This document shows, in pieces, positions 53,762 through 64,000 of a stretch of DNA of 64,000 nucleotides (position 1 is the stretch's first letter; the number at the start of each line of letters is the position of its first letter). The DNA is taken from the NCBI GenBank assembly GCA_028622995.1, contig JAJQJQ010000010.1, positions 3,534,001 through 3,598,000 of the forward strand, read 5' to 3'. The stretch comes from Panagrolaimus kolymaensis (lineage: Eukaryota > Nematoda > Chromadorea > Rhabditida > Panagrolaimidae). The translations under genes and the position numbers were made by a program. A model generated the notes under the pieces. It worked only from the letters and a program-made list of their open reading frames with translations, made no database searches and was not told where the DNA came from.

Positions 53762-55702
53762 TTAACAAAAAACAACAACAAACAATATTTGTGTATGTAC
53801 ATGTCCATTATTCATAGACGATGGCTTTGTTTTTCGTTCAGATGTTATTTCAAGCGAAAGTAATGATGTTTTTTGGTATTCTGCTTTATTTGCTTTGATA
53901 CTCGGCCATGTTAAAATCTAAAAAGAAAAGAAAAGACTACATACGTAAAGATTTTTTTGTGCTTGTAGTTTATGAAAGTTACTTACTTCTTCTGCTGTGG
54001 GCCTTTGAAATGGATCATCATCCATAATTTTATCAAAAAGCTCTTTTATCTCTGTTGAAGCTTGAGGAATAAGAATTGTACTATTAAAAGCAAGACGATT
54101 TTTAGCTGGCTTCATATAATTATCGGTGATTATCTGAAAATAGGATTATTGGAAGGGATTATAGCTATCATGATTTTTCAACTTACTTTGTACACTTCTT
54201 GATCACTTTGATCTTTCAACTTTTGAAAATACGGGGGTGATTGAGTAAGCATAGTCACGAGAGTGCATCCAAGAGCCCTTTAAAGATAATTACTGTTAAA
54301 CCGAAACTTCCTCTTAAAAATACGTAATTACCATATATCAGCGGATGGTGGTACTCTGCTATTACTTCCTAATAACTTTAAAGCTTCCGGAGATGCATGA
54401 AGTAGACGAATACGATAATTTGAAACTATAAAAGTACATTATTTATTTTGATGTCATATTCCTATTCTTTTGCTCTCTCTTTTTTTTGGTTATTGGTTTA
54501 ATCGAAAGAAACTATAATCCTCTAAAGATTTTTTATTTTAAATTTTAAAGTATAAATAAATGTATACTTTTTGACTACTTGCTTATCCATATAAATCCTT
54601 AAAAGAATTTTTTGAATGTTTAGTGTTTCAAAAAAAGATTTAAGGTCAAAAAGACAGGTATATATGACTCAGAAAAAAGGAATGAAACCAACCATGTCTA
54701 TCATTGCCGTCATCACTAAATTCATCAATAATTAATTCTTGTGACATTGCAAAATCAGTTATTTTAATTTCATCGCTAATTGTTATAAGTAAATTTGTTG
54801 CTAAAAGTGTCAAATACCCAAATATCCATTTTTAAAAAATATTAGGTTTTGACCTTTTTTTAAATTTAAAAAGATAATTAGTTTACCTCTAATATTTCCA
54901 TGGGAATAATTATGCGAATGTATATATTTTAGTCCTTCACAAGCTTGCCAAAAATATTTTATGGCAGTTTTTTCTTCAATTCGTTGTTTTTTAGCTTTAT
55001 CATACACTGAACCACGGGGTAAATATTCATTAAAAACTACCAACTTTTCTTTGTCACTATAAACTCCATAAATATGACAAACTCGGCGATTTCTTAAATT
55101 TAAAAGTTGATGAACTTCTTCGATAAAAGAATTTAATTTCTGAAACCATTTTCGCGTTTTTTTTTTTTTTGGTTTATTTTTTTAGTGAACTTACAGTATT
55201 TTGTGTTGAACTATTATTTGACCATGTGTCATTAAAAGTTTCAAGTTTGATTATATTTCCCACTAAAGGCATCATACTTTTGTTATCAATATAGCGAAAA
55301 ACTTTTCCAAATCGATTACATCCAATATCGATTCGTTCTTAAAACAACAACAAAAATAATTAAAATCAGCTTTAAATTGTATCTTTTTTTCGTCAAAGAT
55401 CACTCACTTTTTTTAATTAAATGGTTATAATCTTCATCTTTGATGGTAAAGGAATGTAAAAAACACTCTGGGATAGGAATATGAGGATCATCTCGGTCTC
55501 TAATAACATGACTATTTTCACTTTCTTGACTTTCAAATGATTCAACTTTTGGTGGCGTTGAAGGTGTAGAAGATACATTGGAAGAAATATCAAATTTAAA
55601 AAGGGATTCTGAAGAAGCTTTGGACAATGAAGGCCGCAACGATTCAAGTGACGAACGCAAGCCTTCTTCGTCGTTGATTAAAATTTTTGGTAAAGGAAGC
55701 AT
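53762..55702 (-). CDS. MAP3K/STE11-like pseudokinase
   Basis: Starts MLPLPKILINDEEGLRSSLE at 55702. A Ser-rich N-terminal region of about 90 residues precedes the kinase domain. Visible elements: glycine-loop remnant IGCNRFGKVF, VGNIIKLETF with the VAIK-type Lys, LVVFNEYLPRGSVYD (hinge), YFWQACEGLKYIHSHNYSHG with catalytic loop HGN (54894-54902) in place of HRD, ITDFAMS with DFA (54748-54756) in place of DFG, HASPEAL (APE), ADIWALGC, and the C-lobe end PFQRPTAEE. The hinge and GSV segment are closest to the MEKK branch. Loss of the HRD aspartate predicts little or no phosphotransfer. After the kinase domain the frame runs ILTWPSIKANKAEYQ to a stop at 53762, unless spliced to the two-TM region. 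The junction before ALGC uses an AAG acceptor. Confidence 0.8.
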
Positions 55703-58429
55703 ATTTTTTTTCTTTTTTCACAATTATTGTTTAAATGTATTTTTTTCCATCTTGTTTTTATATTTTATTTTTTTGATCATTTTTCTTCCCCGTTGTTTCT
55801 TTCTTATCATCCAATATACTTACAACTATCTTTTTTTCGCGGGCTTCTGGTCTTTATCGAGCTTATCATACCTCCTTCCGTTGACTCAAAGTAAATGCTT
55901 ATTACGTCATAAATTTATGTAGGATTCAAAAGTCAAGGATAAATGAATGGCTCTATTAAAACTGCAGCAATCTGAACTCTTTTGTTGCCCTTTTTTGACT
56001 TTTACGTATTTTTTCCATTTTTTGCAGGTGTTTTAAAATCAGCTGAATACAAAAAGGAAACAAAAAATATTGGTACGTTCTTTCAAGAAAAGAAAGAAAA
56101 ATAGGTAAAAATTGCAGAAAAAAAAAGTTACATTTTGTTTATAAATAGCATAAAAAGTAAATTGCTTATGTCAATGAAGCCATAATAAAATTATTAATGG
56201 AATAAACCTATTTTCTTAGAAGGGGCTTTTTTGAATTAACAAAAAACGTCAAAAAAATATTTTCATTCAAAAAAAAGTTTGGAACCCTTTTTTTTCGCTT
56301 GCTTTGACGAATGCCTGCTGCTTTTTTTAAATTAATTATTTTTAAACCTTTAAGGCTAGTTTCAGCTTATTTTTTTTCTTAGTTTCAAAAACATATTAAC
56401 ATATGATTTCTGTCATGTTAATCCAAACCATTTTTTTGACTTATAAAACGGACGTGACGTTCTAAGGTGTTTTGTCAATGAGAGTCACGTTTTCTATTTA
56501 GCTTTAGGGTAAAAATGTTAAATCAGATTATTATCATTTCATTTTGGTTTTGAGACATTCATAAAGAGCATCTTACCCTTCCTATCCTTTTCATATACGC
56601 TTGCTTATTCTTTATTTTTTGCAATTGTTTTTTTTTTTAAATTCAGGAAGAAGAAGCTGTTGCCTGCTTCTGTGGTCACATCATTTTTCTTTATCTTCTA
56701 TTTTTTTTTTGTTTCTGCCAAAATTTATTTAGCAAGTTTTTTATTTTGTTTGTTTTTCATTTCTCAAGAGAGACAGAGGAAACGCAGGCGACAACAAACA
56801 AAAAACGGAAATTTAATGTCTCAATTTGGTGGTAAAATTTAATTTTGAGATATTCTAACTTTAAAATTGCTGTATTTTTGTGTTATTGTCGAGTATTGTG
56901 CCTTCCTCACCGATTACGTTTTAAATTTTTTCTTGTGATATAAGGAGTGGGATAATTTGTTTTACATTGGCTTTTGTGTGCTGTTCTGTACCAAGTAAAA
57001 AAAATAGTCACTTCATTATTTACTTTTCTGATTGCTTAAATCTTCTGACTTTTTTTCATTTCATTTTTTGCATATCCATTTGTTTAGCTCCAAAATGAGA
57101 TAATTGAAAAAAGGAGTGTTAAAGTCTATCGTCTGACTTTTGACCCTTTTTATTGAGTTAACTGCTTTTTTAGTTTCAGTACACTTTATTTAAGGAAATT
57201 AAGTGCCTTAGGCTCCTGCGTCAAAAAGTAGCAGCTGGCCCACTCGAAAATTAAAAAAAATTTGTAGCTTCAAACCAACAAACGATTTCGAAAAAGCCTT
57301 AAAAAAGAAGCTTAAATTTATTTGACACATATTTTTCAACCATAAAAGCATAAATTACTTTCAACCGGATGAATCTCGTTTTTCGTCACTCATTTGTCAC
57401 TTTTAACTTTGTAAAAAGTCAAAAAAAGAGTAGGCAGAAGTTTTCTTAATTTATCTTTTTATTTCACTGTTAAAAACAAAATCTTGAGTATATTTTGTAA
57501 TAGGTGGTTCTGCTAATTTTCACATTCTTAGACTTCTTAAAAAATAAATCTACAGTAAGAAAATCTTTCTAGCGATATCAAATTTTTAACAACTTTTTTT
57601 TAAAACAAATTTTTTATTTTGATTCTTCTTACAACTCTCTAAAACTAATATTTTTATCTTTATTAATTCTTATGTTTTTAATTAATTATATATTTTTGGT
57701 TTCAATTTCTGTAGTATTTTTATTTTATTTTAATTCTAATTAAAAGCTTAACATTCATCGCATTTTTAATATATTTATTTATATGTTTATAAAATCCGGG
57801 ATTAGCAAAAGTTTTTTATAATATTGGCATAGTCATTCATCGCTTGAAACTAAAAAATAAAATAAAAATAAAAACAAGGGTTAAATTTTTATTGCAATAA
57901 AAACCAACCACATTTTTTCTTTAAATTAAATTTTAGAATGAGGAGGTTTGTTTTTCTTACGAGAATTCCAAAAACTTGAAAGAGAAAAAAAGATTATAAC
58001 TGTTTTCCAAAAAAACAATATTTTTATGTATGAGATTTAGTCTCTTGCAAAAATGTATTTTCTGCTTATCCTTCGTTTTTTATTATTTCTGTTATTTTGT
58101 GAATTTTTGATTAAAATTTACTTCTCAAAAAACGTATTTGATAATTATTTTTTATTTTAATATGTGGAGGCTTTTTTTGTTGACATTGTTAAAGTTAGTG
58201 AGTTAGTGACAATTTTAATTTTCATCATTTTTTTGAAAAAAGAAGGAAGTGGGATTTTAAAATTTTTATTTGATGATACTACACTATGTCTATATAATGG
58301 ACAAGAATGCTCTCATTTTTCATTGAGTAATTATGCTTCATTACGTTTCTCGTGCGTGCTTTTGTTTAATTTTTTTTCTGAATATTTTTTTATTCATTAT
58401 TAAAATATTTCTTCTTTTTTTAGGGGGAA
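55703..58429. other. 2.7-kb intergenic region
   Basis: Between the kinase and zig-like starts; both are transcribed outward, so this holds both promoters. The sequence is mostly T/A homopolymers. Frames at 55578-55922, 56660-56842 and 58164-58403 lack any domain signal. A TTTTTTTAG acceptor at 58421-58423 directly precedes the zig-like start and may be a trans-splice site. Confidence 0.55.
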
Positions 58430-59421
58430 ATGATAAAGCTTTTTTCTTACAATGTTATAATATTCTTTGTTGTTAGCTATACTTATGCTGTAAGTCATTT
58501 TTTATTAATCCTTAGAGTAACCATATACCTATAAAAATAATTTTATAGTCCAAAGCTTGTGAATCACTTGTAAATGGCCCAACTTTACAATTTGTTGATG
58601 AACCAGGAAATGTTATCGAAGTACAAAGTTCTAAACCATTATCGTGTCATCGAATTTTTGAATGTAATGTTTTAATTTCACCACCTGAAGCTACAGTATA
58701 TTGGTATAAAAATAATAAAATTGTTCATGCTACCGTTACTCGAGATCTCACATTAAGCAGTCCTTATCATGATAATACGGGTGTAGCAGTGCTTGGCGTT
58801 AGTGAGCTAAGACATCGAATGTGTATTGATTCGCTTATGGATGCTAATGATGATAAACCTTTTGAACTTAAATGTCGAATTCAATCATCTTGTGATCCTC
58901 GTAAAGTTATTGAAAGCAAACCAGTAATTATTGAACCAAAAATTACTAGAAGTAAGGAGCTTTTGGAGCTAATCTTTTATATATTTACGCGGCCTTCTTT
59001 TTAGACAAGAAAAGCTTTGCAAATCATTATTATAAAGCTCCTATGATTTCTCTAATTTCCTCAAGTCGAATGGAAATGGCAGGAAATTTTGTGCAATTAT
59101 ACTGTAACGCTGTTGGCCATCCTAAACCCAATATAACTTGGCAAATAGTTGATAACGAAGATGAAAAACTTGTTTACGATTCTGAAAATTTTCCATTTAT
59201 TTGGGTAAGTTTTTTTGCTTACAAAAACATTCATAAATTTTGTTATTATTTCCTTAGGCAATTTCTTAATATTTTCTTTTTTCTTTCAGACTCTAAGTAA
59301 TGGAAATTTATTGATTGATACATCTAAAACTCAAGAAGGAGGCATTACTCTTCAATGCACAGCTCAAAACAAATTTGGTATTGATGCTGCAACGTCATCA
59401 TTAATACTTTTAGATGAATGA
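58430..59421 (+). CDS. secreted two-immunoglobulin-domain protein, ZIG-like
   Basis: Four exons: 58430-58489, 58549-58951, about 59006-59202 and 59291-59421. The signal peptide is MIKLFSYNVIIFFVVSYTYA. The first Ig domain spans about residues 25-150 with C..L...., SCHRIFECNV and VYWYKNN, the W of strand C. The second begins near APMISLISSSRMEMAGNFVQ and has LYCNAVGHPKPNITWQIVD and a DTSKTQEGGITLQCTAQNKF strand-F motif (D..G...C.A.N). It ends SSLILLDE-stop. No TM segment follows, so it is probably secreted. C. elegans zig-2 to zig-8 are two-Ig secreted proteins that keep axon positions stable. The member cannot be specified. Confidence 0.82.
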
Positions 59422-60161
59422 GCATTGTTTTTTTAATATCACCATATCTTCTGTTACTTTGAAACTATGACACATAAAAAATTTTAATTTATTTTCCAAG
59501 CTCAGCATAATTTTTGGCGGATTGTATAACGGCAAAGAGAAAACAAAAACAGAAAATAGTCCAAAAGATAATTTAATTTTATATAATTTTATTTTTGTAT
59601 ATTTAACGCTAAAGGACACTTTGTTAAAATAAAAGATTTTTTTGTTTTAAAGCATATGATTTCTCAAATATTCTGTTTTTATTATTCTTAGAATCCAAAA
59701 ATAAAAATAAACCAAAAATAATAAAAAATTTTCGATAATTATTTAATTTAATTGTTTGAAAAAAGGTCAAAAAACATTTAAATATTTGTTTAAAGACGTC
59801 AGTAAAAAACAACAACAGTTTATTTGTTCTTGGTATACGTGAAATTATTGTAATAGATTGATGTTAAAAAGATGCCAAAGGTTAAATGAATCAATCCTAA
59901 TGTAGAGTAAAGAAAATTTTTTTTTTTCAAGTCTATAGCATTTCTCAAAAAAAAGAAAACACACTTTTAAAGAAATTAAATTATATATTATAAAATTATG
60001 AATAAATTAAATCTAACCTCAAAGCACCAAATTTATGTTTATTGAGAGTGCTTCATCGTGGTATATTAAAAATAATGTCTTTAAAGAAAAGACAAAGTTT
60101 AAAAAATGTTTCAAAAATTTGTATTAATCCCAAAAACTTGAGAAGTAGGTAAAATATCATT
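59422..60161. other. convergent intergenic region
   Basis: About 740 bp between the zig-like stop and the chemoreceptor stop, A+T-rich, with AATAAA-like words. Minus-strand frames at 59410-59815 have no domain signal. Confidence 0.5.
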
Positions 60162-61208
60162 TTAGCACTGAATTTTTGGAAGCTTTGAATTATTTTCTTT
60201 TCTATTTGGATGATTTGCAGAACTTTGTTGCGAAGTTAAAAATGGAGTATTCTCAAATCTGCTTCCTATCCAAAAAGTATGATAGTTTTCTCTGATAGCT
60301 TTGCTCACAATAAACAAATCGATAGGGCCAGAAAGATTCAAGAGATCGTCAATCCAAACATAATGTTGAAACGCCATTTGCAAAATTGTAAGATTTTGAA
60401 GGACGTCAGAGAGATAAATAAAAAATTGGCATAATACCATAAGGAGTTGGACCAACAGAATTATGAGGGCTTGACCTAAATTTTTAAAAGTTTATTTATG
60501 CCTAAACCTCCTCCATATCTGATTTAAAAAAAGTTTACCAAAAAGTTGAAACTCTTGACGCATTTTATTGTTAATTATGTTGCCATTTTTCATAATAAAA
60601 TGATATTTAAAAACAGTAAGCATTTCACAAATGAATGACATAAATGCAGTAATAATTACAACCAAAAATGCAATTACAGTATCCGATTGGATATCAGTAT
60701 TTACATACCGCAATCCCAATTCACCATTAATTCCAACGTAGTATCTTGCTTCTTTAGAAAATCTTGGAATTAAAATTGGAATAGCCAAAAATGGAATTAA
60801 ATAAATTATTTTTCCGCCAAATTTTGCTAAAATACTGTTACTTGATTTCTTTTTGGCCGCCATCCAAATAGCCCAAAGTCGATTGATTGCAATCGCTGAA
60901 TGAAAAAAGCATTGAGAATATAAAATATAAGCCGAATTCAAATATAAAAAAGAAGAAATAAATGAAAAATCCAAGTATGCCGGTTTAACGAAATCGAATA
61001 AAGGAAAGCGAAGTCCAAAAAACATATTCACTTCAACGATGCAATCATAAATAGAAAGCATTAAATAAAGTTAAAAAAAAGTAGATTGATAATTATTTTG
61101 GTCCGATGAGATCATTTTATTTATGAGAAATATTATTATCGAAATATGAAATAACCAAAATGGAATGATTAAAGACATCCAAAATATTTGTAAAATGGAC
61201 GGAGTCAT
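60162..61208 (-). pseudogene. serpentine chemoreceptor (Srv/Srg-like) with an in-frame stop
   Basis: From ATG at 61206-61208 the frame reads MTPSILQIFWMSLIIPFWLF (TM1) and runs to QSTFF, then TAA at 61071-61073, then continues in the same frame as LYLMLSIYDCIVEVNMFFGL. TM3 (YILYSQCFFHSAIAINRLWA), TM4 (KIIYLIPFLAIPILIPRF), TM5 (DTVIAFLVVIITAFMSFICE) follow. An intron (GTAAAC...AATTTAG, about 60473-60534) leads to TM6 (QALIILLVQLLMVLCQFFIY) and TM7 (LLNLSGPIDLFIVSKAIREN) and a stop at 60162. All seven TM regions are intact apart from the single TAA. Such lesions are common in nematode chemoreceptor families. Alternatives: an assembly error, or a shorter protein starting at MLSIYD. Confidence 0.6.
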
Positions 61209-61991
61209 AGTATATCTTTTAATGTTTTATCAAATTTGAAATTTACGTATCTCAAAACTCAATTTTTTATTCCATAAAAACATAAAATCGCAAAAGAAAA
61301 GAAAAACTATTTAGGAAATTGCAAATTTTTTTAACTTCAGAGACCTACACAAAAAATGTTTAAAATATTATTAGATAAAACTTATTTTTTACAAAATTAA
61401 AAATGAAAATGCAAAAAAAAAAAATCGTACATATTAATAAAGCTTCACTTTATTAAATTATAAGTGTACATGAAAAAAAACTTGAACACCTGCAATTTAT
61501 TTTGAATGTATGTAGTTTAATATTGGATAATGTATTCTATTACATTAATGTTACATTAATCATACGGTAGCTCAATGTCACTAATCTTTGGAACTTTCCT
61601 TTACAAACAATATTTTACTGTGCACTTTTTTTTGCTTTTTTTGATATAAGGAATAATTAAAAATAGTTTTAAAATACATTTATTATCAACAACATTAAAG
61701 AAAAAATAACTACAAACTCGCATAACAAACAAAAGAGCGATTTTTAAATCGCTTTATGTTTTTGCATAAGATAAAATATATTTTTTTCACAAAATTTGAA
61801 GGGCACTTTTGTCATTTAAATATTAAAAATACAAATAGCAAAATATATAACAATATTTCAAATTAAAAATAATTTTTAAAAATATTTTAAAAAAATGATA
61901 GTAATTTTTTTTCGAAACTGAGCGTTTTTTACTGAAAGTTGAGTAAATTTGAGCAATAATAAAAAAAACTCTTCTTTCAAACTGATTTTTT
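61209..61991. other. intergenic region
   Basis: About 780 bp of A+T-rich sequence between the chemoreceptor start and the Cav1 stop. No supported ORF. AATAAA-like signals on the minus strand near 61770-61860 may end the channel transcript. Confidence 0.5.
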
Positions 61992-63653
61992 TTAAAGAGT
62001 AGTAACCAAAAGGAGATCATCATCAGCTGAGCCGGAAGTGTTAGCGGTCATATTATTTCCCATATTATTATTACCACCTGGTGCATTTGAAGAATTTGCA
62101 GGGCGAAGAAGTGAACGTTGAGAATATTGATTGATGTCATTTATTTCATCAGGTCGTAATCCACCTACATGTTCCATATACTCTGGATTTGTTAAGGAAT
62201 ATGCAGCGGTTTCTAATTCTCTTTCATCTAATTCATAAGCTTCGGCGAGTTCACGTCTAGCTACTCCAACAATGGTATCGTCCATATATCGACCAAGTTG
62301 AAGAGCATCTCCAACTAGTCTATCTGCAAGAGCTCTACGTCGCTCTTCAGCTGATAAAGGCACAGGATGCATTAATGGACGACTTGAATATGGTAATCGA
62401 ACTGATTGCCCCGCTGGAACTGGGCGATATGTACGTTCATATGGTTCATCATAAGCTGGATAAGCAGGATTTGCAGATCCTATGCCTGCTAAAGCAAAGG
62501 CTTGATTTCTGGCTAACATAAGAGGTTTTTGAATTGGCATGTTCATTCTATCTGCTTCATCTAATCTTTCTTCAAGATCTATTCGCTTGCGTCTCTCATA
62601 CCAATCTTCATCATCTGATTCAGGTGGCATGCTAAAAAAAATAGTTTGTTTTTTTTTCTTCTAAAAATATTTAAGCTTACTTTCTATTTACAAAAATAAA
62701 TCGTTGTGCACCAGTCATTGGTGCACGATATGCATGATTAAGTAACGATTGGGATGGTCCACTTTCTTCATTCGAATCCATTGATCCACTATTTAAAGGT
62801 TGTTGTGATTCTGCGCTAGGTCGACGCCTGTCTATTGCAGCTCCAGTTGGACCTCTGCCATAAAGCATAGACAAATTTGGCAGTCGTCTACCCATAGTTG
62901 TTCCATTAGCTTTTGGTGCACTAATTGGTCCACCATGACGTCGCATAATTCCATCATTTCTTAAAGGCAAATTAACAGAATTGTTTGTCGGCATTCCACG
63001 ATGTAAATTATAAAGATGTTCGTCATCATACATTTCGTTTTCAATTGAAATTAAATCAGCTGTAGCAATAGAATGGGTTGGCGACAACCGATCTGCTAAA
63101 ATAAAGTTGTGATAAGAGATATTTTATTTTAAATAAAAACAAAATAAATATGTCACAAAATTGTCCAAAAAAAGGAAAAGAAATTTTGGCTAAAAACACT
63201 TTAGAAAAGTCAGTTTATATTTTTTTCTTGTTTGCTAGATATCGTATTTCAGCAAAGCGGATTTCATTTTAAAAATGAAAAAAATGATGCAAAATTCTAT
63301 GCATTTAGGCTCCCGAAATAAAGAAAGGCATCGTGAGAAAGAAAAATAAAGATATGCATTTTTAAGGAAGAAACATCCAAGCCAAAAAAAGAAAAGCCAG
63401 AAAAAGCAATAATAATAAATATGCAAGGAAAAAAACGTGAACTTGAAAAAAAAAAAAAGTTTTTTCTTTCAATAGTTAATTTTGAATTTTACTCACTTTT
63501 AACTGGCAAAAGCTTTCTATCTTCTCGTTGGCCAGTAAATGCTGAAGAATGATTATGTTGATTTATAATTCGAATATCGGGATGATGATTTTCATCCAGA
63601 CCGCCATGTCCACCAAGAGCATTGACAATATTGTTGAACAAAGAATGGGTTCT
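61992..63653 (-). CDS. egl-19: L-type voltage-gated calcium channel alpha-1 subunit, C-terminal tail (5' partial)
   Basis: Only the last three exons are in the window: about 63497-63653, about 62681-63098 and 61992-62630, joined in frame. All encode cytoplasmic tail. The key segment is ADRLVGDALQLGRYMDDTIV then VARRELAEAYELDERELETA, which follows the distal C-terminal regulatory domain of Cav1 channels (family pattern LV.EAL...GL..........T..ELA.A......E.E.AA). The protein ends DDDLLLVTTL-stop; VTTL is a class I PDZ ligand, equivalent to ITTL of Cav1.3, and EGL-19 is known to bind Shank (SHN-1) through such a terminus. No channel repeats are visible because the gene continues past 64000. Identity rests on the distal domain and terminus. 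Confidence 0.82.
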
Positions 63654-64000
63654 CTAAAAAAATAAAATAAAAATTTGAATGCAAATGAAACATCTTTTTG
63701 TTGTTGTCAAGTTGTTTTTCTATTTATTTTTTTGTCCTTATGTATAAACACGAAGCTTTTAGATATGCGGGAACATTGCTCAAAAATTCATGTTGAGGTT
63801 TCCCACTATTATGAGGAGACAAGATGTGCCTCTCGGAAGACTTCCAAAAAAAGCTAATTTCCGCTACACTGCTCCTCAATTCGTTCTCCCTGGAGACAAA
63901 AATTCAAAAAAAGCTTGCAGCATAACGACCTTGTCGTCGTCGTCATGATTATTTTAAGCATAAGCATCAAAGCTTTTTTATATCTAATCTACATAAACAT
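63654..64000 (-). other. probable intron of the calcium channel gene
   Basis: Sequence upstream of the TTTTTAG acceptor at 63654-63660. No donor or further exon can be placed before the window edge. The frame at 63675-63857 on the other strand has no domain signal. Confidence 0.45.

Noticed and set aside
57190..57290. Patch of higher-complexity sequence with TCGAAAA words that might be a tRNA or MITE
   Set aside because: No cloverleaf, no A or B box pair and no convincing inverted repeat.

Overview
The window is nuclear DNA of a nematode. It is strongly A+T-rich and has many short (about 45-60 nt) GT-AG introns with TTTTAG/TTTCAG acceptors. The gene set is typical of the phylum: CREB/crh-1, an EOR-1-type BTB zinc-finger protein, a zig-like two-Ig protein, serpentine chemoreceptors, a LOTUS/Tudor germ-granule-type protein, a TIS11-type CCCH protein and the tail of an EGL-19-type Cav1 channel. 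Exon structures were built by hand from reading-frame continuity, splice sites and remembered family features. No tRNA, rRNA, CRISPR or bacterial-type feature was seen.

Layout. 0.6-3.9 kb (-): secreted cysteine-rich repeat protein. 7.5-8.9 kb (-): CREB (crh-1). 10.7-11.9 kb (+): secreted class-2 lipase. 12.1-13.4 kb (-): composite relic, an importin-alpha C-terminal remnant and a tripeptidyl-peptidase-II N-terminal remnant separated by a TTAA-flanked foldback MITE. 14.0-14.7 kb (-): small four-TM protein. 15.5-18.1 kb (-): methylmalonyl-CoA mutase. 18.6-20.1 kb (-): AMPK gamma subunit. 22.0-26.6 kb (-): ARHGEF17/TEM4-like RhoGEF. 27.3-37.2 kb (+): a degenerate, truncated dynein heavy chain. 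37.5-40.9 kb (-): eor-1-like BTB-BACK-C2H2 protein. 41.4-43.4 kb (+): LOTUS-RGG-Tudor protein. 43.6-44.1 kb (-): 100-residue secreted protein with a second nested-palindrome MITE just upstream. 45.8-49.5 kb (+): tandem pair of paralogous secreted Cys-rich proteins. 50.3-50.8 kb (-): CCCH protein with a uORF and an E2F-like site. 51.5-55.7 kb (-): Srsx-like receptor, two-TM protein and pseudokinase, the last two possibly one gene. 58.4-59.4 kb (+): zig-like Ig protein. 60.2-61.2 kb (-): chemoreceptor with an in-frame stop. 62.0-63.7 kb (-): C-terminal tail of the Cav1 channel, running off the right edge.

How the genes relate. Most are independent single-copy housekeeping, signalling or nervous-system genes. 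Two lie in one known pathway: Cav1 calcium entry activates CREB, but they are about 53 kb apart and this is probably coincidence. The methylmalonyl-CoA mutase and AMPK gamma genes are neighbours on one strand, both tied to energy metabolism, with about 530 bp between them. The most unusual items are the dynein-like protein without the AAA1 nucleotide-binding motifs and ending in AAA5, the HGN/DFA pseudokinase that may carry a two-TM tail, the chimeric relic split by a MITE, and repeated use of AAG 3' splice sites and one GC donor.
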